Below, piece by piece: positions 1-64,000 of a stretch of 64,000 nt of DNA (positions within the stretch are counted from its first letter, which is position 1; every line of letters starts with the position of its first letter). The DNA is from Pardosa pseudoannulata (Eukaryota > Arthropoda > Arachnida > Araneae > Lycosidae): contig CM063504.1 in NCBI GenBank assembly GCA_032207245.1, positions 25,130,629 through 25,194,628 of the forward strand, written 5' to 3'. A model generated the notes under the pieces. It was not told the DNA's origin. It did not search any database and saw nothing but the letters and a program-made list of their open reading frames with translations. A program made the translations under genes and the position numbers.

Positions 1-118
1 CAGATGGGAGGTTGGAAATCATGAAAGCATAGACATTCATAGCTGTTCAGCTTTAAGCAGTAGGTTCTGCTCTAAATAAGCCTTGACGTTGCAAAAGCAT
101 AACACTCAAACCAAAGCG
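1..118 (+). mobile_element. Degenerate 3' part of tRNA-derived SINE (family S1)
   Basis: Shares the S1 body: cattcatagctgttcag, ctttaagcagtaggttctg, a degraded attagccc segment and a caaaccaaa tail. The tRNA-like head is mostly lost or outside the window. Confidence 0.45.
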
Positions 119-399
119 GAATCTTTTTAAATAACATTTCATATGGCTAGGGAGTTACATAAGAGAATAACTATTTCATTTTCAGAGTGACAGTAAAGCA
201 CATTAAATTGTTCCCACAGTGTGAAGAACTCAAAAATATTTTCTATTCATGGGCTCCCCTCGTAAATCTTCAACTGTTTAAATTATTTTATATAGTTAGA
301 GATATATGAGTTTTCACACACATATATATGTCTGTGTGTGAGACATTAATTGGGCAGACTACTTGTGTACAACTTGGGTGTTTATAACTAGGTATCTCA

Positions 400-800
400 T
401 AGAAACAAAGTATTACTGTACAAAACAGTAATACTTCCCGCTGCAACTTACGCAGCACCGGTTTGGTCGTTTGCGTTCCCTGCTTAGATATTTTAAATCG
501 TACCCATAACATATTACTCAGAGGAATAGCAAGAGCGCCACGTTACTTACGTAATGAGGTCATACGGCGTGATCTCAACATCTTAACTTTTAAATATATT
601 TGCTGTAATATTTCCATTAAATTTTATGACAACGTTAATAATATTAACAATGAAAGTATTGCTGAGCTTCCTGATTATCCCTTCCTGATTTCAGGGAAAC
701 CAGGAATCGTAAGCGACCTAGAGCTGCCATGCTTCCCTAAAATCATTTACTATTCCAAATCTTATTATTTTTCAAAATTCTTAATTATTTAGTTCCTCTC
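400..800 (+). mobile_element. LINE (Jockey/CR1-like) reverse-transcriptase C-terminal fragment
   Basis: A reading frame from about 463 contains RGIARAPRYLRNEVIRRDLN followed by IKFYDN and N-x-E-S-I-A-E-L-P-D-Y. This is the familiar end of Jockey-type LINE polymerases (NAPRYxRNxxxxxDLxI, then FY and a final LxxY). Upstream, PAATYAAPVW-like codons are visible in another frame, so at least one frameshift is present. It lies in the intron before the SH3 exon and is a dead fragment. Confidence 0.6.
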
Positions 801-1727
801 GCCGATTTTAGATGGTGCCACAATGACACTTGCTGCTCCTCCTCAAGTTAACATTCTATCAACTCTCCACTTCATTCTTCCTTTCCGCTATCTGGTTAAA
901 CTTCCTCTTTTTATTTTTACTTAATATGCGCATATTTTTTATACATTAAAAAATTTATTAAAAACTATAAAATCCAAAAAAATTATTAAAATTTTATAAA
1001 ATTGATGCTTGCATCTGCATAAAATATCTCTATTCCTACTCTCTAGTAATAACTTTTTCACTTTACCTCTTTACTATTTTTATTTGCTGTCTAGGGCCAA
1101 ATTGTTATTCCTTTCATGTAATTTTAATTATTGTGTATATCCCTAATTGAACTGACAAATCCTGATGCTCACCCTGAATGATCTAAATCAATCTCACGAC
1201 GGGAGATACAGATTCGTGCTAATTAGCCCCGAACAAACTACTACTCTCTTGTGAATACCTATTACTAAACTATAATCTTAATCACTTACTGTCAAGATTC
1301 AAAGGAATACTTGTTCTTCCTTCTTGTTATTTTATCACAACAATAAAATTGCAGAATATTTTAAGGTTAAAATCTACATGATCTGAATGTCAGGAAATAA
1401 ATGTACGAAATGCAACAGTATTTTAAAATTTTGTGTGTAATTAATAACTAAAATTATATTATTACATTTTAAAGTCTGGCTTTACTTTTAAGACACACTG
1501 TTTTGATAACATTTAATTTATTCACACTAAACAAAAAATTTTATAACAGACTCATTTAGTTACTTCTAATATAAATTTTTGAGATATAACTTTCTTAAGT
1601 TTAAAATTAAAGATAGCATATATCTATACACTATCTATGTATTCCTTTGTAAATCAAAGTTAATGTGAATTTCAAGCATTGTCCTTTAGCATAAATTCCT
1701 TGAAATGAATTTTGTTTTTCTTCACAG
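801..1727. other. Non-coding intron sequence upstream of the SH3 exon
   Basis: AT-rich, with no ORF of interest and no clear repeat boundary. The polypyrimidine tract and acceptor of gene A exon 1 are at its end. Confidence 0.5.
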
Positions 1728-28895
<27,168 letters not shown>

Positions 28896-29724
28896 GCTGC
28901 AATTTTTCTAATGTGATACAAGATTCAAAATCTGGGAATAATACTCAATTCGTCCAAAGAAAAAAAAAACATATCTTGCAATTATACATATCTGCATAAT
29001 TCACCTATGCAGTAGCTACACAACCAAAAATTATTCTTGCAGAAGACTGAAAATAAGTAAACAAGTCTTTTCTCAGGGCTAGTCATAATTTATGTTGAAT
29101 GAAACATATACACTTACACTGTACTTAACCAAAGTCTTTCAAATTACTCTTACATTATCAGTATTAAAATAAAATGCAAGATATTAAATTTATGCACTGC
29201 TATAATGCATATATTTTGAAAGGATTACCAAAAAAAAAAAAACTGCAGAGAGCCATGTACATTTATTTCCTAATGTACACTTTTTGAGTAATGCTCATTC
29301 TGTTTCGTACTTATACCAGATTTTGTATCTTACTTTTACGTCTGGGTAGCTCTGGCAGCACTCGGACTTGTACAGATGTACATTGTATAATATATTTTTA
29401 CAGTGAGCTTTTTCAGCTGTAAGAGCTCCTTATATTTTTTTTCAAGGACTATAGACTTTTTATGAAATTGGTGCAAAATATTTGTACCTAAATAAGTTTA
29501 TTTAAGGTTTAAATACACCAGATTGTCTTCTGTATACACCTGTGTCCAACGGCACACACTACATGTTCCTATGTGTTATTTTTCTTTTGTGGAGTTGTAG
29601 TTAGAGACCAATATAGATTATGGATATTTTCAACGTGAATCCCAGTTAGATCCCTCCAATTATGTGATATTTGGTTGTGTTTCTGTATGTGAATGTGTAA
29701 TAAAATAGCTTGTTCTATATTACA
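28896..29724 (+). other. Gene A 3' untranslated region (approximate end)
   Basis: Non-coding, AT-rich, running from the stop codon to shortly after the AATAAA signal. No repeat or conserved ORF is visible. The end is an estimate 15-25 bases past the signal. Confidence 0.55.
29699..29704 (+). terminator. Polyadenylation signal AATAAA of gene A
   Basis: A canonical AATAAA lies about 800 bases after the stop codon, followed by a T-rich stretch (tagcttgttct). Its position fits a normal 3' UTR length. In an AT-rich genome the hexamer also occurs by chance. Confidence 0.5.
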
Positions 29725-30033
29725 TAGTTGGAAATTATTTCAAAAATTTCTTATTTTGCTTCTGTTGTTTTAGGATACATTTGTTTTGATAATTTTAAAT
29801 ACAGTTCATTTGGTGGCAAATGATATTTAAAATATTAAAAAAAAGTGATGAAAGTCATAGAAATTTCACCAGTAGCAAGAGGCTAATTTTTAAAAGGACT
29901 AACTAAGTGTTTATTCACTTTTATTTCCATGGTTGAAGGTTGTTTACAGACATTGTGTTAGGATACAAATCTTTAAAATTTTAAAATTTGACTTTTGTTT
30001 ATGAATTTCCTCTTATTCAGTTTGCAGTTTGCA

Positions 30034-30205
30034 GCTGGATGTTACGCAAATAGGTAGGGTAGGGTTCTTCCTTCCAAAACTCTAGGGTCCATAGGTTCAA
30101 ATCACATTTCTGGTACAATTGTTCTTAACCATTCAGAATTGACTTTAAGCAATAAATCCCTGAATAATAAACCTTCATACAGTCAATAAACCCTAGAACT
30201 CTAAA
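30034..30205 (+). mobile_element. Degenerate SINE S1
   Basis: Full-length layout but strongly diverged: ataggtagggtagggttctt (head), ataggttcaaatc (B box), then ccattcagaattgactttaa, gcaataaatccct, and a tagaactctaaat tail corresponding to gtagagctccaaa. Confidence 0.5.
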
Positions 30206-30328
30206 TAAAATCAAATTTTCATTTTGCAATCGTGCCCATTTGTAGCCAAATGCTCATTAATCTTCAAATGATGATACTGTTATAAGGTTCTTTCAAAACA
30301 TCTCTTTGTAATCTATGTTTATCAGTCT

Positions 30329-31070
30329 CAGGCTTGCAATTCTGTCACTTTTCTCACCTTTAGTCACTTTTTTTACAATTGATCACTTTTAGTCACTTTT
30401 TTAAGTAAACAGTCACTTTTAGTCACTTTTTTCTTGGTGTATCACAGCAAAAGTCTAGTGTTGAAAAAAAATCATACTTAATACCAAAATATTTAAATAA
30501 AAGACCAAAATGGGATGCTCTAATCTTATTTTTTTTATTAAAATGTAATTGTCATGGTTTCCAGAATTTAGTGATTTTAAAAAGTCGCAAAGAATTTCCT
30601 GAAATCTACATTTGTACTGAAATGTGAATTTAATATATTAAAGTAACTTACGTCAAAGCATACATTTCTCTTTTTCTTTTTCTTCACAATTTTTGTTTAG
30701 ATACTCTAATCTCGATATGTACATATTTCAAAACATCATTAATATATGCAGAAAATTGTGATTATAAAATTAATGTATTGTATGTATTCAAATCTAATTT
30801 ATAGATTTTCTTGAATAAGAAGCAATGTTGAGTTATGTTAAACAAAATTTTTAACCTATTTTGTATTTGACGCTAAAATCATGTCGTTTGATTTAGAGTT
30901 AAAATAAATAGAAAAATCTTAATAATAGCATCTGTAATCAAGAGGAGAAAAAAATCGCGTTTTTTTTCAATGTTTAGTCACTTTTTAGTCACTTATCCTG
31001 TATTATTTGTCACTTTTCTCACCTTTTTCAAAGTACCTGAGCAGTTGCAAGACTGCAGTCTTAATCCAAA
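30329..31070. mobile_element. Possible hAT-like non-autonomous element with TCACTTTT repeats
   Basis: Left end CAGGCTTGCAA and right end TTGCAAGACTG are inverted. cagtct occurs just outside each end. The interior has many copies of agtcacttttt in both terminal regions (30345-30435 and 30975-31020). No coding capacity. The target duplication is imperfect, so the boundaries are tentative. Confidence 0.35.
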
Positions 31071-32550
31071 GATTTCTGGTAGATGATTTTATCATTTGTA
31101 TGAATCAGAAATGATAAAATATGAATCTTAATATTAGCAGATGCACATGATTCAGTTTAACTGACATAGAATGATTGTAGATGATCATATAGAATTGCTT
31201 ATTCAATCTTTATTGCTTATCATTAGGAAATTTCTTTACACTAATAGGTAACCAATCTAGACTAGTCTAGATATGCTTTTATCCTTTATTGTTCATGTGT
31301 TTCTCCCCTTATAGCTTCATAATTACTCTATTGATGGAATGTAAAGGAGTGCCTCACATTTCTTTTGTTATTTCATTAGTAAACATTTATTTTAGTTATA
31401 ACTTACAAAAGGGTCATCTCTTGCATACCAAATCGATTTTAGTACAACTTTGTATGCGGTGATTTGTTATAGAATTACTTCAATAACAATGTTATAGAAT
31501 AACCCGGGAGTCTTCCCTTAAAATATGAGTAAAGGAAAAAATGGTTCTTTCCTATCAGTTGTCCATGGGATCATCAATTTAAAATACCAATTTATAAATT
31601 GGTTTAAATTGGTTTTTAAATTTTAAAATCACCATAAATTCAAGCATAAGTTTTTTTGTATAAAGGATGCTAAAAAGGACAAATATTAGATTCATAATTC
31701 GTAAGTTCTTAGTTTGTCATTAGTTTGTTAATTTTAAAAGAGATTTTTTTTTAATATTTTGACTTAACATTGAGTCATTTTAATAGTGTATCAATTAGGG
31801 TTAGAAGTATTATATTATCAAAATAAAATTGCAATACTCTTGCAAGAGTTATTTTTAGCAACAAGAATAAATTCTAAAAGCAAAAAATATTGTCCAGGCA
31901 GGAAGACGGTATTTATTTTGTTTTTCTATTTTTATAACTACATTTTGTTAAGTGATTTCTTATCAATTCTCCATGTTGAATTTGAAATCATCATAGTTTA
32001 AATATTTTGTAGTAGGTTGATGTTATTTGAATAGTTAGAGATTTTGAAATAGTTAACATCACAATTACAATTTTTTTTTAAATCATATCTTAATTCAAAC
32101 TTCTGAATACGATATAAATTTCTTAAATGACTTAAACTTTGTTTTGTTGTTGTTGGCAAATACATTACAGATAAATACATTGAATAGCGTTTTAAATATC
32201 AATAAATGCAAAACCATCATGAGTAAGGCTCAAATACAAAAAGATGTAGTTCAGTTTCTCAGCTATGAATGAGCTTCATTGTTAATGTGAGCAAACTCAG
32301 TGCTGATAAAGCACACTTAGCTAGGATACAGAAAATCAGGGCTTTATATAGACCACATACTAAACCATTTTTATGGAAGAATGAACACTTTAGGGCAAGA
32401 AAAGAAGTTTTTGTTTACATTAAGCTGGTTGGATACCACCCATATTGGATATCTGTAGCTCCATGTTAATCTATTTGGGAAATTTTTCTATTTCTTGATG
32501 GTTAGCATTTAAAGGCTTCTTTAAACAAACTTTACAACATGATAGAACAG

Positions 32551-32716
32551 AAAATTCTCCAGAGTAATACGTGACAAATGTTTTTAAATCATAGCGAGAA
32601 CTATATATGTAATTTTAAATGAACTGTGAAAATTTTTATATAATCTTCTTTTAACACAAATAATGACATTTTACCACCATAGATTTAAAGTTACACATTA
32701 CTCTGGAGAATTTTTA
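32551..32716. repeat. Short inverted repeat pair
   Basis: attctccagagtaatacgtg at about 32555 is mirrored by cacattactctggagaat at about 32691 on the same strand. The arms are ~25 bp with a ~115-bp loop. It may be a small foldback element. Nearby 32740-32850 also has relatives at 33850-33940 and 45412-45480. Confidence 0.45.
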
Positions 32717-33022
32717 CTCTGTCACATTATAAAATTTGTGTAAAGAAATATTTAATCCACCCAGAAGTAGAGCAATTTTATCCCTTATTTTAATATGAAC
32801 CTAGGGGAATCCAATATGGGTACCATATCACTTCATAAATTAAATATAATTTTCTTTAATGCACTAGGTGATAAGATTTTTAATTAAATCCATAGCTATA
32901 TGATTTTTAAAATACCTATCAGCAGGATAGAGTTTATATAGTGTATGTAGGTCGTCTCGCGTGTCCAAGGCTGCTATCCTTTCCGATAACCGCACACCTC
33001 GTTTCTGTACCTGCTCGCCTAT

Positions 33023-33505
33023 TGTTACTGGAGCAGGTATCGTGGATTCGATGAAAGCCTATATTGCCGACAATAAGTACTAAAACGATTAAATCCTTGA
33101 CTATACATTTATTATTTACAGGTTTTGTTAAATATATGTACACTGAACATCGTTAACCACAAAACGAGTGGAAAACCACGAGAACAACCAAATAGTGCGA
33201 GCGGAAAGCACCTCTCTCGGTCTCAGCTCTCCTTCAAGAATAATGTCCCTTCTCTCTCGTTTCCAGCGGGCCTCTCCTCCTCTGCTGTTCCCCAGGGCTC
33301 TGGTGGAATTCCCCCCGCCTCTTGATCAGGCTTTTTCCTCCATGGGAAAAATGTCCTTCTCCTCCGCAGTTGGCGCGGGCGGGGGTTGCTCCTTCCCCCT
33401 CCTGGTAAACTTTTCACCTCCCTGGAACAGGGCTTGTCCATCCTCTCATGATGTGTCCATCTTCGCTCCTTAGCGCCGTAAAAAAATGCAGGTGTCCATG
33501 TAACA
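33023..33505 (-). mobile_element. Possible solo LTR, GC-rich
   Basis: On the minus strand it starts TGTTACATGGACACC and ends CTCCAGTAACA, with TGTTAC/GTAACA inverted ends and an ataataaatg polyadenylation-like site near the 3' end. The block at 33150-33480 is strikingly GC-rich for this window. No target duplication is seen, and related-looking GC-rich DNA continues outward on both sides, so the real limits may be wider (about 32930-33770). Confidence 0.4.
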
Positions 33506-34610
33506 CCAACTCAAGTCTTGAGTCTAGTATTACTGTGTAACAAAGAGTTAACCAGTAAATGCCCTCACAGCTACTAGTGGACTGTGGACAAAGTATTTCC
33601 AGCATGCTATCTTACCCCGATCCCAGCTGTGAGATCGTAAAAGTTTTGTCGCCTCAGCACAATCAGCAGGAGATCACGGCAAAGAAAAGACAAAAAAGAA
33701 TCTGTAAACAAGCTAGTTGCACCATTTTTTTAGCTGTTCCTGGACACCATCTTCCCTGACTTCATGCAGAAATAATTGAAACAGGAACTATATGTAGACT
33801 GGCCATTACATTTTACACTATATCATGTGGTTAAATTTGTTTAAAGAAATCTTTCAGTTCAAACCCAGAAGTAGAATAATTTTACCTATAAGTTAACATT
33901 GAGCTAGAAGAATCCAATGTGACAGGTACCCAACAGCATTAAGATTACCCCCCTCTCATTGTTTTACTGTCGTCCCGTGTTTTCGGAATGTTTTACTTAG
34001 ACCTGGACCTTAGTTCAACACCTAAGCTCAGAGTTTCTGTATTGGTTTGATGTTACTACAAATGCTTACAGATCTTCCAGTTATGCCTAATTTCGTTCAG
34101 ACTTTTAGTGCATTCTCATTCTGTCAAGAACTCGGTAAAATCATTTACTTTACCTTCATCTTTGCATACTATCACGGATGACATTTGTACCTCAAAGAAG
34201 CCTCACTGATTCTACAGATTTATCGCATCGAAAATAAAATCCAAAGCCTTATTTTGTAAATGCCAGCTTACGCATGCACATTTCTCCCTGAATGAACCGC
34301 CTCCACGGTGTGTACGTTTACAAGACACCTCATATAGTTGCGCACATTTTACCGTTGTGCTGTTGTTTTAGATCTATGAAAAAAAAAGTTTATAGAAGAT
34401 TATCGCAGAATCATGATACAATAGTCATCGGTGAAACGCCACATCGAGACTTATTTCGCCATCCAGACTTTCTTCACTAAACCAGCTTTTATTTCGAAAT
34501 CTGAATTCTTTGATTTTTAATTTTTTAATGTTAAGCTTATATTTAAAAATTTTTAGCTTTCATTTTTAAATTTAAAAAAAATTTTTAGTTTTTATTCGTG
34601 GTTTTCAATT

Positions 34611-34978
34611 AAACTTTACTAATCTATTTTGTATTTGTTTTTTATTTTACTCACTTTCATACCCATATATTAATGTTTTTTAATAGTCTTTAGGCATCTT
34701 TAGTTTTTATCTTTGTTTTCCTCAAAATTGTTTTCACTTGTAGATTTTTTAGTATTAATGTACTTTAATTTATAAAAATTTCCAGATAGCCAGTAAACTT
34801 TACTAACCTATTTTGTATTTGTTTTTTATTTTACTCACTTTCATACCTATATATTAATGTTTTTTAATAGTCTTTAGGCATCTTTAGTTTTTATCTTTGT
34901 TTTCCTCAAAATTGTTTTCACTTGTAGATTTTTTAGTATTAATGTACTTTAATTTATAAAAATTTCCAGATAACCCCC
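34611..34978. repeat. Tandem duplication, two units of 184 bp
   Basis: aaactttactaatctatttt opens the first unit at 34611 and the second at 34795 with only a few differences (for example atacccatata against atacctatata). Near identity indicates a recent event. Confidence 0.85.
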
Positions 34979-35047
34979 AAATATCGGCCAATATCAAAAC
35001 TTTAATATTAGCCTACATCAAATGGATCCCCGCTAAATTATAAACTA

Positions 35048-35470
35048 GATATCCCTGAATATAATTTTTTTGATATTTAACAATGTTTGTCAATATTTCT
35101 CTGATATCCCTGAATATCATTTTTTTGATATTTAATAGTGTTGGTAAATATTTTTCCGATATTCCTAAATACCATTTTTTATATATTTATCAATGTTTGT
35201 CATTATTTCTCATATACCGAATACTCTTTTAATATTTAGCAATGTTTGCCAATATTTCTCCAAATCCATGAATTTTTTGTTATATTCAACAATATTTATC
35301 AATATTTCCCCGATAGCCTTGAACAAAAGTATTTGATACTTATGTCCATTTTTTAATTACTTTTTCGTAATTTTTAATTATTTTTTTATATTTAGGTTTT
35401 TTGGTCAATATTTCCCTGATTATTACTGTTTGATAATTATCAAAGCTTGTTAATATTTCTCCGATATCCC

Positions 35471-35475
<5 letters not shown>
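35048..35475. repeat. Minisatellite, unit about 55 bp
   Basis: The motif gatatccctgaatat, then tttgatatttaacaatgttt, gtcaatatttctc recurs at about 35048, 35103, 35158, 35211 and onward with divergence. A further piece at 36232-36270 shows the array continues past the (TA)n tract and the inserted block. Confidence 0.7.
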
Positions 35476-36231
<756 letters not shown>

Positions 36232-36909
36232 ATATTTAATATTTAGCAATGTTGGTTAAAATTTTTCCTGGTCAATTTACTACGGGATATTTTTGACATG
36301 GAAACTGTTTCATTATTTCTTGAAGTAAGGTTTCCCCCCCTCTCTCTTTATTTGATTAAAAGCTTTAAGTTTAAAACTTGTATTACCTGGCATTTTCCCT
36401 CAAAACAAAAATCTACTGCAGTCTTGTCCGACTTTGCTTTTTTAATAGTTTTCTGAGGAATCGGGATAATTACAAATAGTCGTAGTACTCGTTGTGTTGC
36501 CTGATAGGGGGTGGAGAAAGGGAGAGACGCGATTTTTCCGTTCACTGTCAACTACTGTATATTGTTTGTTCGTTGTGCTGAATATCATGAAATACTATAT
36601 GAAGTCAGAAAATATTTATTTTTACGAATATTGGTAGATATAGTTGAATATTATTAATATATTACCATTTTTGAAAGTGTATAACATTGTTAACAATATC
36701 AAGAAAAACCATTAACAAAAATAGATTTGGTAAAAAATAGTAAATTTATGAAACTCCAATTTTTAAAATAATATTTCTCTTATAAGCAATACGAACTCCT
36801 TTAAATGCTTTCTTTTAAACAATTTTTAGTTTAATATTACGTCAGCCAAGTTAACCCTTTGCCACTCCAAATCATATTTCAGTTTTGTTAGCTGCAACTC
36901 TCAGCTCTT

Positions 36910-37434
36910 TTGACACATTGTGTGCGGGTACATTTCGCAGCGCAATTGTACCGGGAACGGTGTTTTGCGAGTAAATTTAGTCATTCAGTTAAATTTCAAT
37001 AGATCGAAAATTATTTAATTTTTTATCCAACTTTTCGTATTTTATATTGACATATATAAGCAAATATATAAATAGAAATATATAAATAACAACCATAAGA
37101 TTTTTGTGAACAAAAATATATTTTTTAGTGGATAAATTTATAATAGTATCGTAAATATGAAAAATCAAATAGAAATAGTAGTATATAGTTTTAATCTTTT
37201 CCCTTTCTGCGGTTCCGCATCGACTGATGTAAAAGCTACTTTTTATTTGTCTAATTGTTTCCAGAATCTATGTAGTAGACAAGAACATTTGGTTTCGTTT
37301 TCCTGTATATACTGATACTTTTGTACCCACAAACAAACCATGTTGTTTCACTAACCCGTACTAGTACGTGACTCGCGCTCAAGTATCAATCGTCAGAAAA
37401 CGTACTAGTACGTGTCCCGCATACAATGTGTTAA
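36910..37434 (+). mobile_element. TTAA-flanked non-autonomous element, family P2 (copy 1)
   Basis: Left edge ttgaCACATTGTGTGCGGGT (TTAA mutated to TTGA); right edge CCCGCATACAATGTG followed by TTAA. The ends are inverted copies. Near the right end, gtactagtacgtg occurs twice, palindromic around actagt. The interior matches the minus-strand copy at 46497-47192, for example the shared tttgtacccacaaacaaacc. No transposase. Confidence 0.75.
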
Positions 37435-37955
37435 CTGTTGTATTTTAAATGCTCTTAACCTAAAAAATAGGGAAATTGAAATAAATAAATAAAATGGCAA
37501 ATTCAATTAAATGTCAGATTTATTTACAGTATTGCACGTTTCACACATACACGCAAACAAAGAAAAAAATTCATTTGCCCGTTTTCTTCAGGTATCTTTC
37601 TAGTTGAACATCTATTGGTTTGGATTTGAAAAAATGTCGGGTGAGACTTAACAAAGGAACTCCTCAGATAAAAACTATGTCGAGCGACATGGGACTACAA
37701 AGGGTTAATATTGACAGATTTCCAAAGTTTGATATCCGATGCTTACCGACATTCAAAATATTGGACAATATCTGTACTGCATTGCCCGATATATCTGTAC
37801 TACCTGGATTGTTTTTGAAAATTTTTCCTAGAGACTTTTGAGCTGATAAAGACTTATCAATCAACCAAACAACCAGCATTATTTCATTCTGACTTTTCTT
37901 ACCTTTCTTAGACTATCGAGTAACTATTTTGTTGGATATTTGCTTGTCTTTCTAG

Positions 37956-63560
<25,605 letters not shown>

Positions 63561-64000
63561 GTAAGTCAGTAACAAATCTAGATATTGACAATGTTTATAA
63601 TGTTTTTTCAATGTAAGGGAAACACCACCTTTAAGCAACTTTAAATGGAAGACTTTTTCGTATTTTTCGCCTTATATTTTTTAATTATTATCGTAAATGC
63701 ATGGGATTAGAATAATATGTTCCCTATTTTTATTTAATTAGTTTGACTGAATTTACTTTGTCTTTTAATTTTTATGCAGTAAAATTTGAGAGCTTGTTTC
63801 AAAAATTAAAAAAAAAAAATTCTGACACTGTGCGAAGGCTTATAACACAAATTGAGTTTCAACAATAATTTTTGATTTTTTAAGCAATAATTATTAGGTA
63901 TAATTCTCCATCAATTAAATTTTTAAGGAGTATTAGCAATATTACTCCATGGTATTAAATTCTCAAAAAAGCTAAAATAATGTTTAAAAATTCCATTTCA
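63561..64000. other. Start of the next region B intron
   Basis: Begins with donor gtaagt and is AT-rich non-coding to the window end. The second half of the last Ig domain must lie beyond. Confidence 0.6.

Larger units (their letters stand above)
29725..32930. other. Intergenic/intronic non-coding DNA after gene A
   Basis: AT-rich with no exon-like ORF. It contains a degenerate SINE (30034-30205), a TIR-like element (30329-31070) and an inverted repeat at 32551-32575 with 32691-32716. Otherwise I see nothing to annotate. Confidence 0.5.

Noticed and set aside
33125..33605. Several overlapping ORFs in the GC-rich block
   Set aside because: No frame shows a recognisable protein and both strands are open because of composition; better explained as an LTR-like block.

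Overview
The window is animal genomic DNA from an AT-rich, transposon-rich genome. It carries many short coding exons, all with GT-AG splice sites, set in long AT-rich introns. The proteins are invertebrate sarcomere proteins. The repeats are a tRNA-derived SINE family, Jockey-like LINE ends, Ty3/Gypsy LTR pieces opening TGTTACGAATTT, piggyBac-like TTAA elements and hAT-like elements, together with long (TA)n and (AC)n tracts. My best guess is an arthropod, probably a chelicerate such as a spider. That is inference from the repeat flavour and protein type; no lineage marker proves it.

Gene A (+ strand, 1728 to 28895, 26 exons; its 5' part lies upstream of the window) encodes the C-terminal part of a giant titin-family muscle protein. 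The readable order is SH3, eight Ig domains, FN3, two Ig domains, four FN3 domains, and a short tail with a stop codon at 28893. A polyadenylation signal follows at 29699. The order resembles the C-terminus of arthropod sallimus/I-connectin. Every domain begins at a phase-1 intron, so domains are exchangeable exon units.

Between 28.9 and 37.95 kb I see a 3' UTR and then non-coding, repeat-derived DNA: a degenerate SINE, a TIR element, an LTR-like block, a recent 184-bp tandem duplication, a ~55-bp minisatellite, a huge (TA)n tract and a TTAA element.

Gene region B (+ strand, 37956 to 63560, 9 exons, open at both ends) encodes FN3, FN3, Ig, Ig, FN3, then a ~590-residue region I cannot assign to a family, and the first half of another Ig. 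The unassigned region lies mostly in one 2.1-kb exon. Its exons look more GC-rich than those of gene A and its introns reach 10.6 kb. The first visible exon of B starts in phase 1, exactly compatible with exon 25 of A. B may therefore be a separate gene whose 5' exons I did not find, or a read-through isoform of A that skips A's terminal exon.

The large introns of B are dense mobile-element graveyards. Several elements have readable boundaries: a piggyBac-like element with TTAA ends and an N-terminal transposase ORF, with a sister copy in an intron of A; three copies of a second TTAA family; a SINE nested in one of them with a 23-bp target duplication; a hAT-like element with an 8-bp duplication; a 5'-truncated LINE with a 12-bp duplication; and a solo LTR with a 5-bp duplication. 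No rRNA, tRNA gene, CRISPR array or bacterial-type operon is present.
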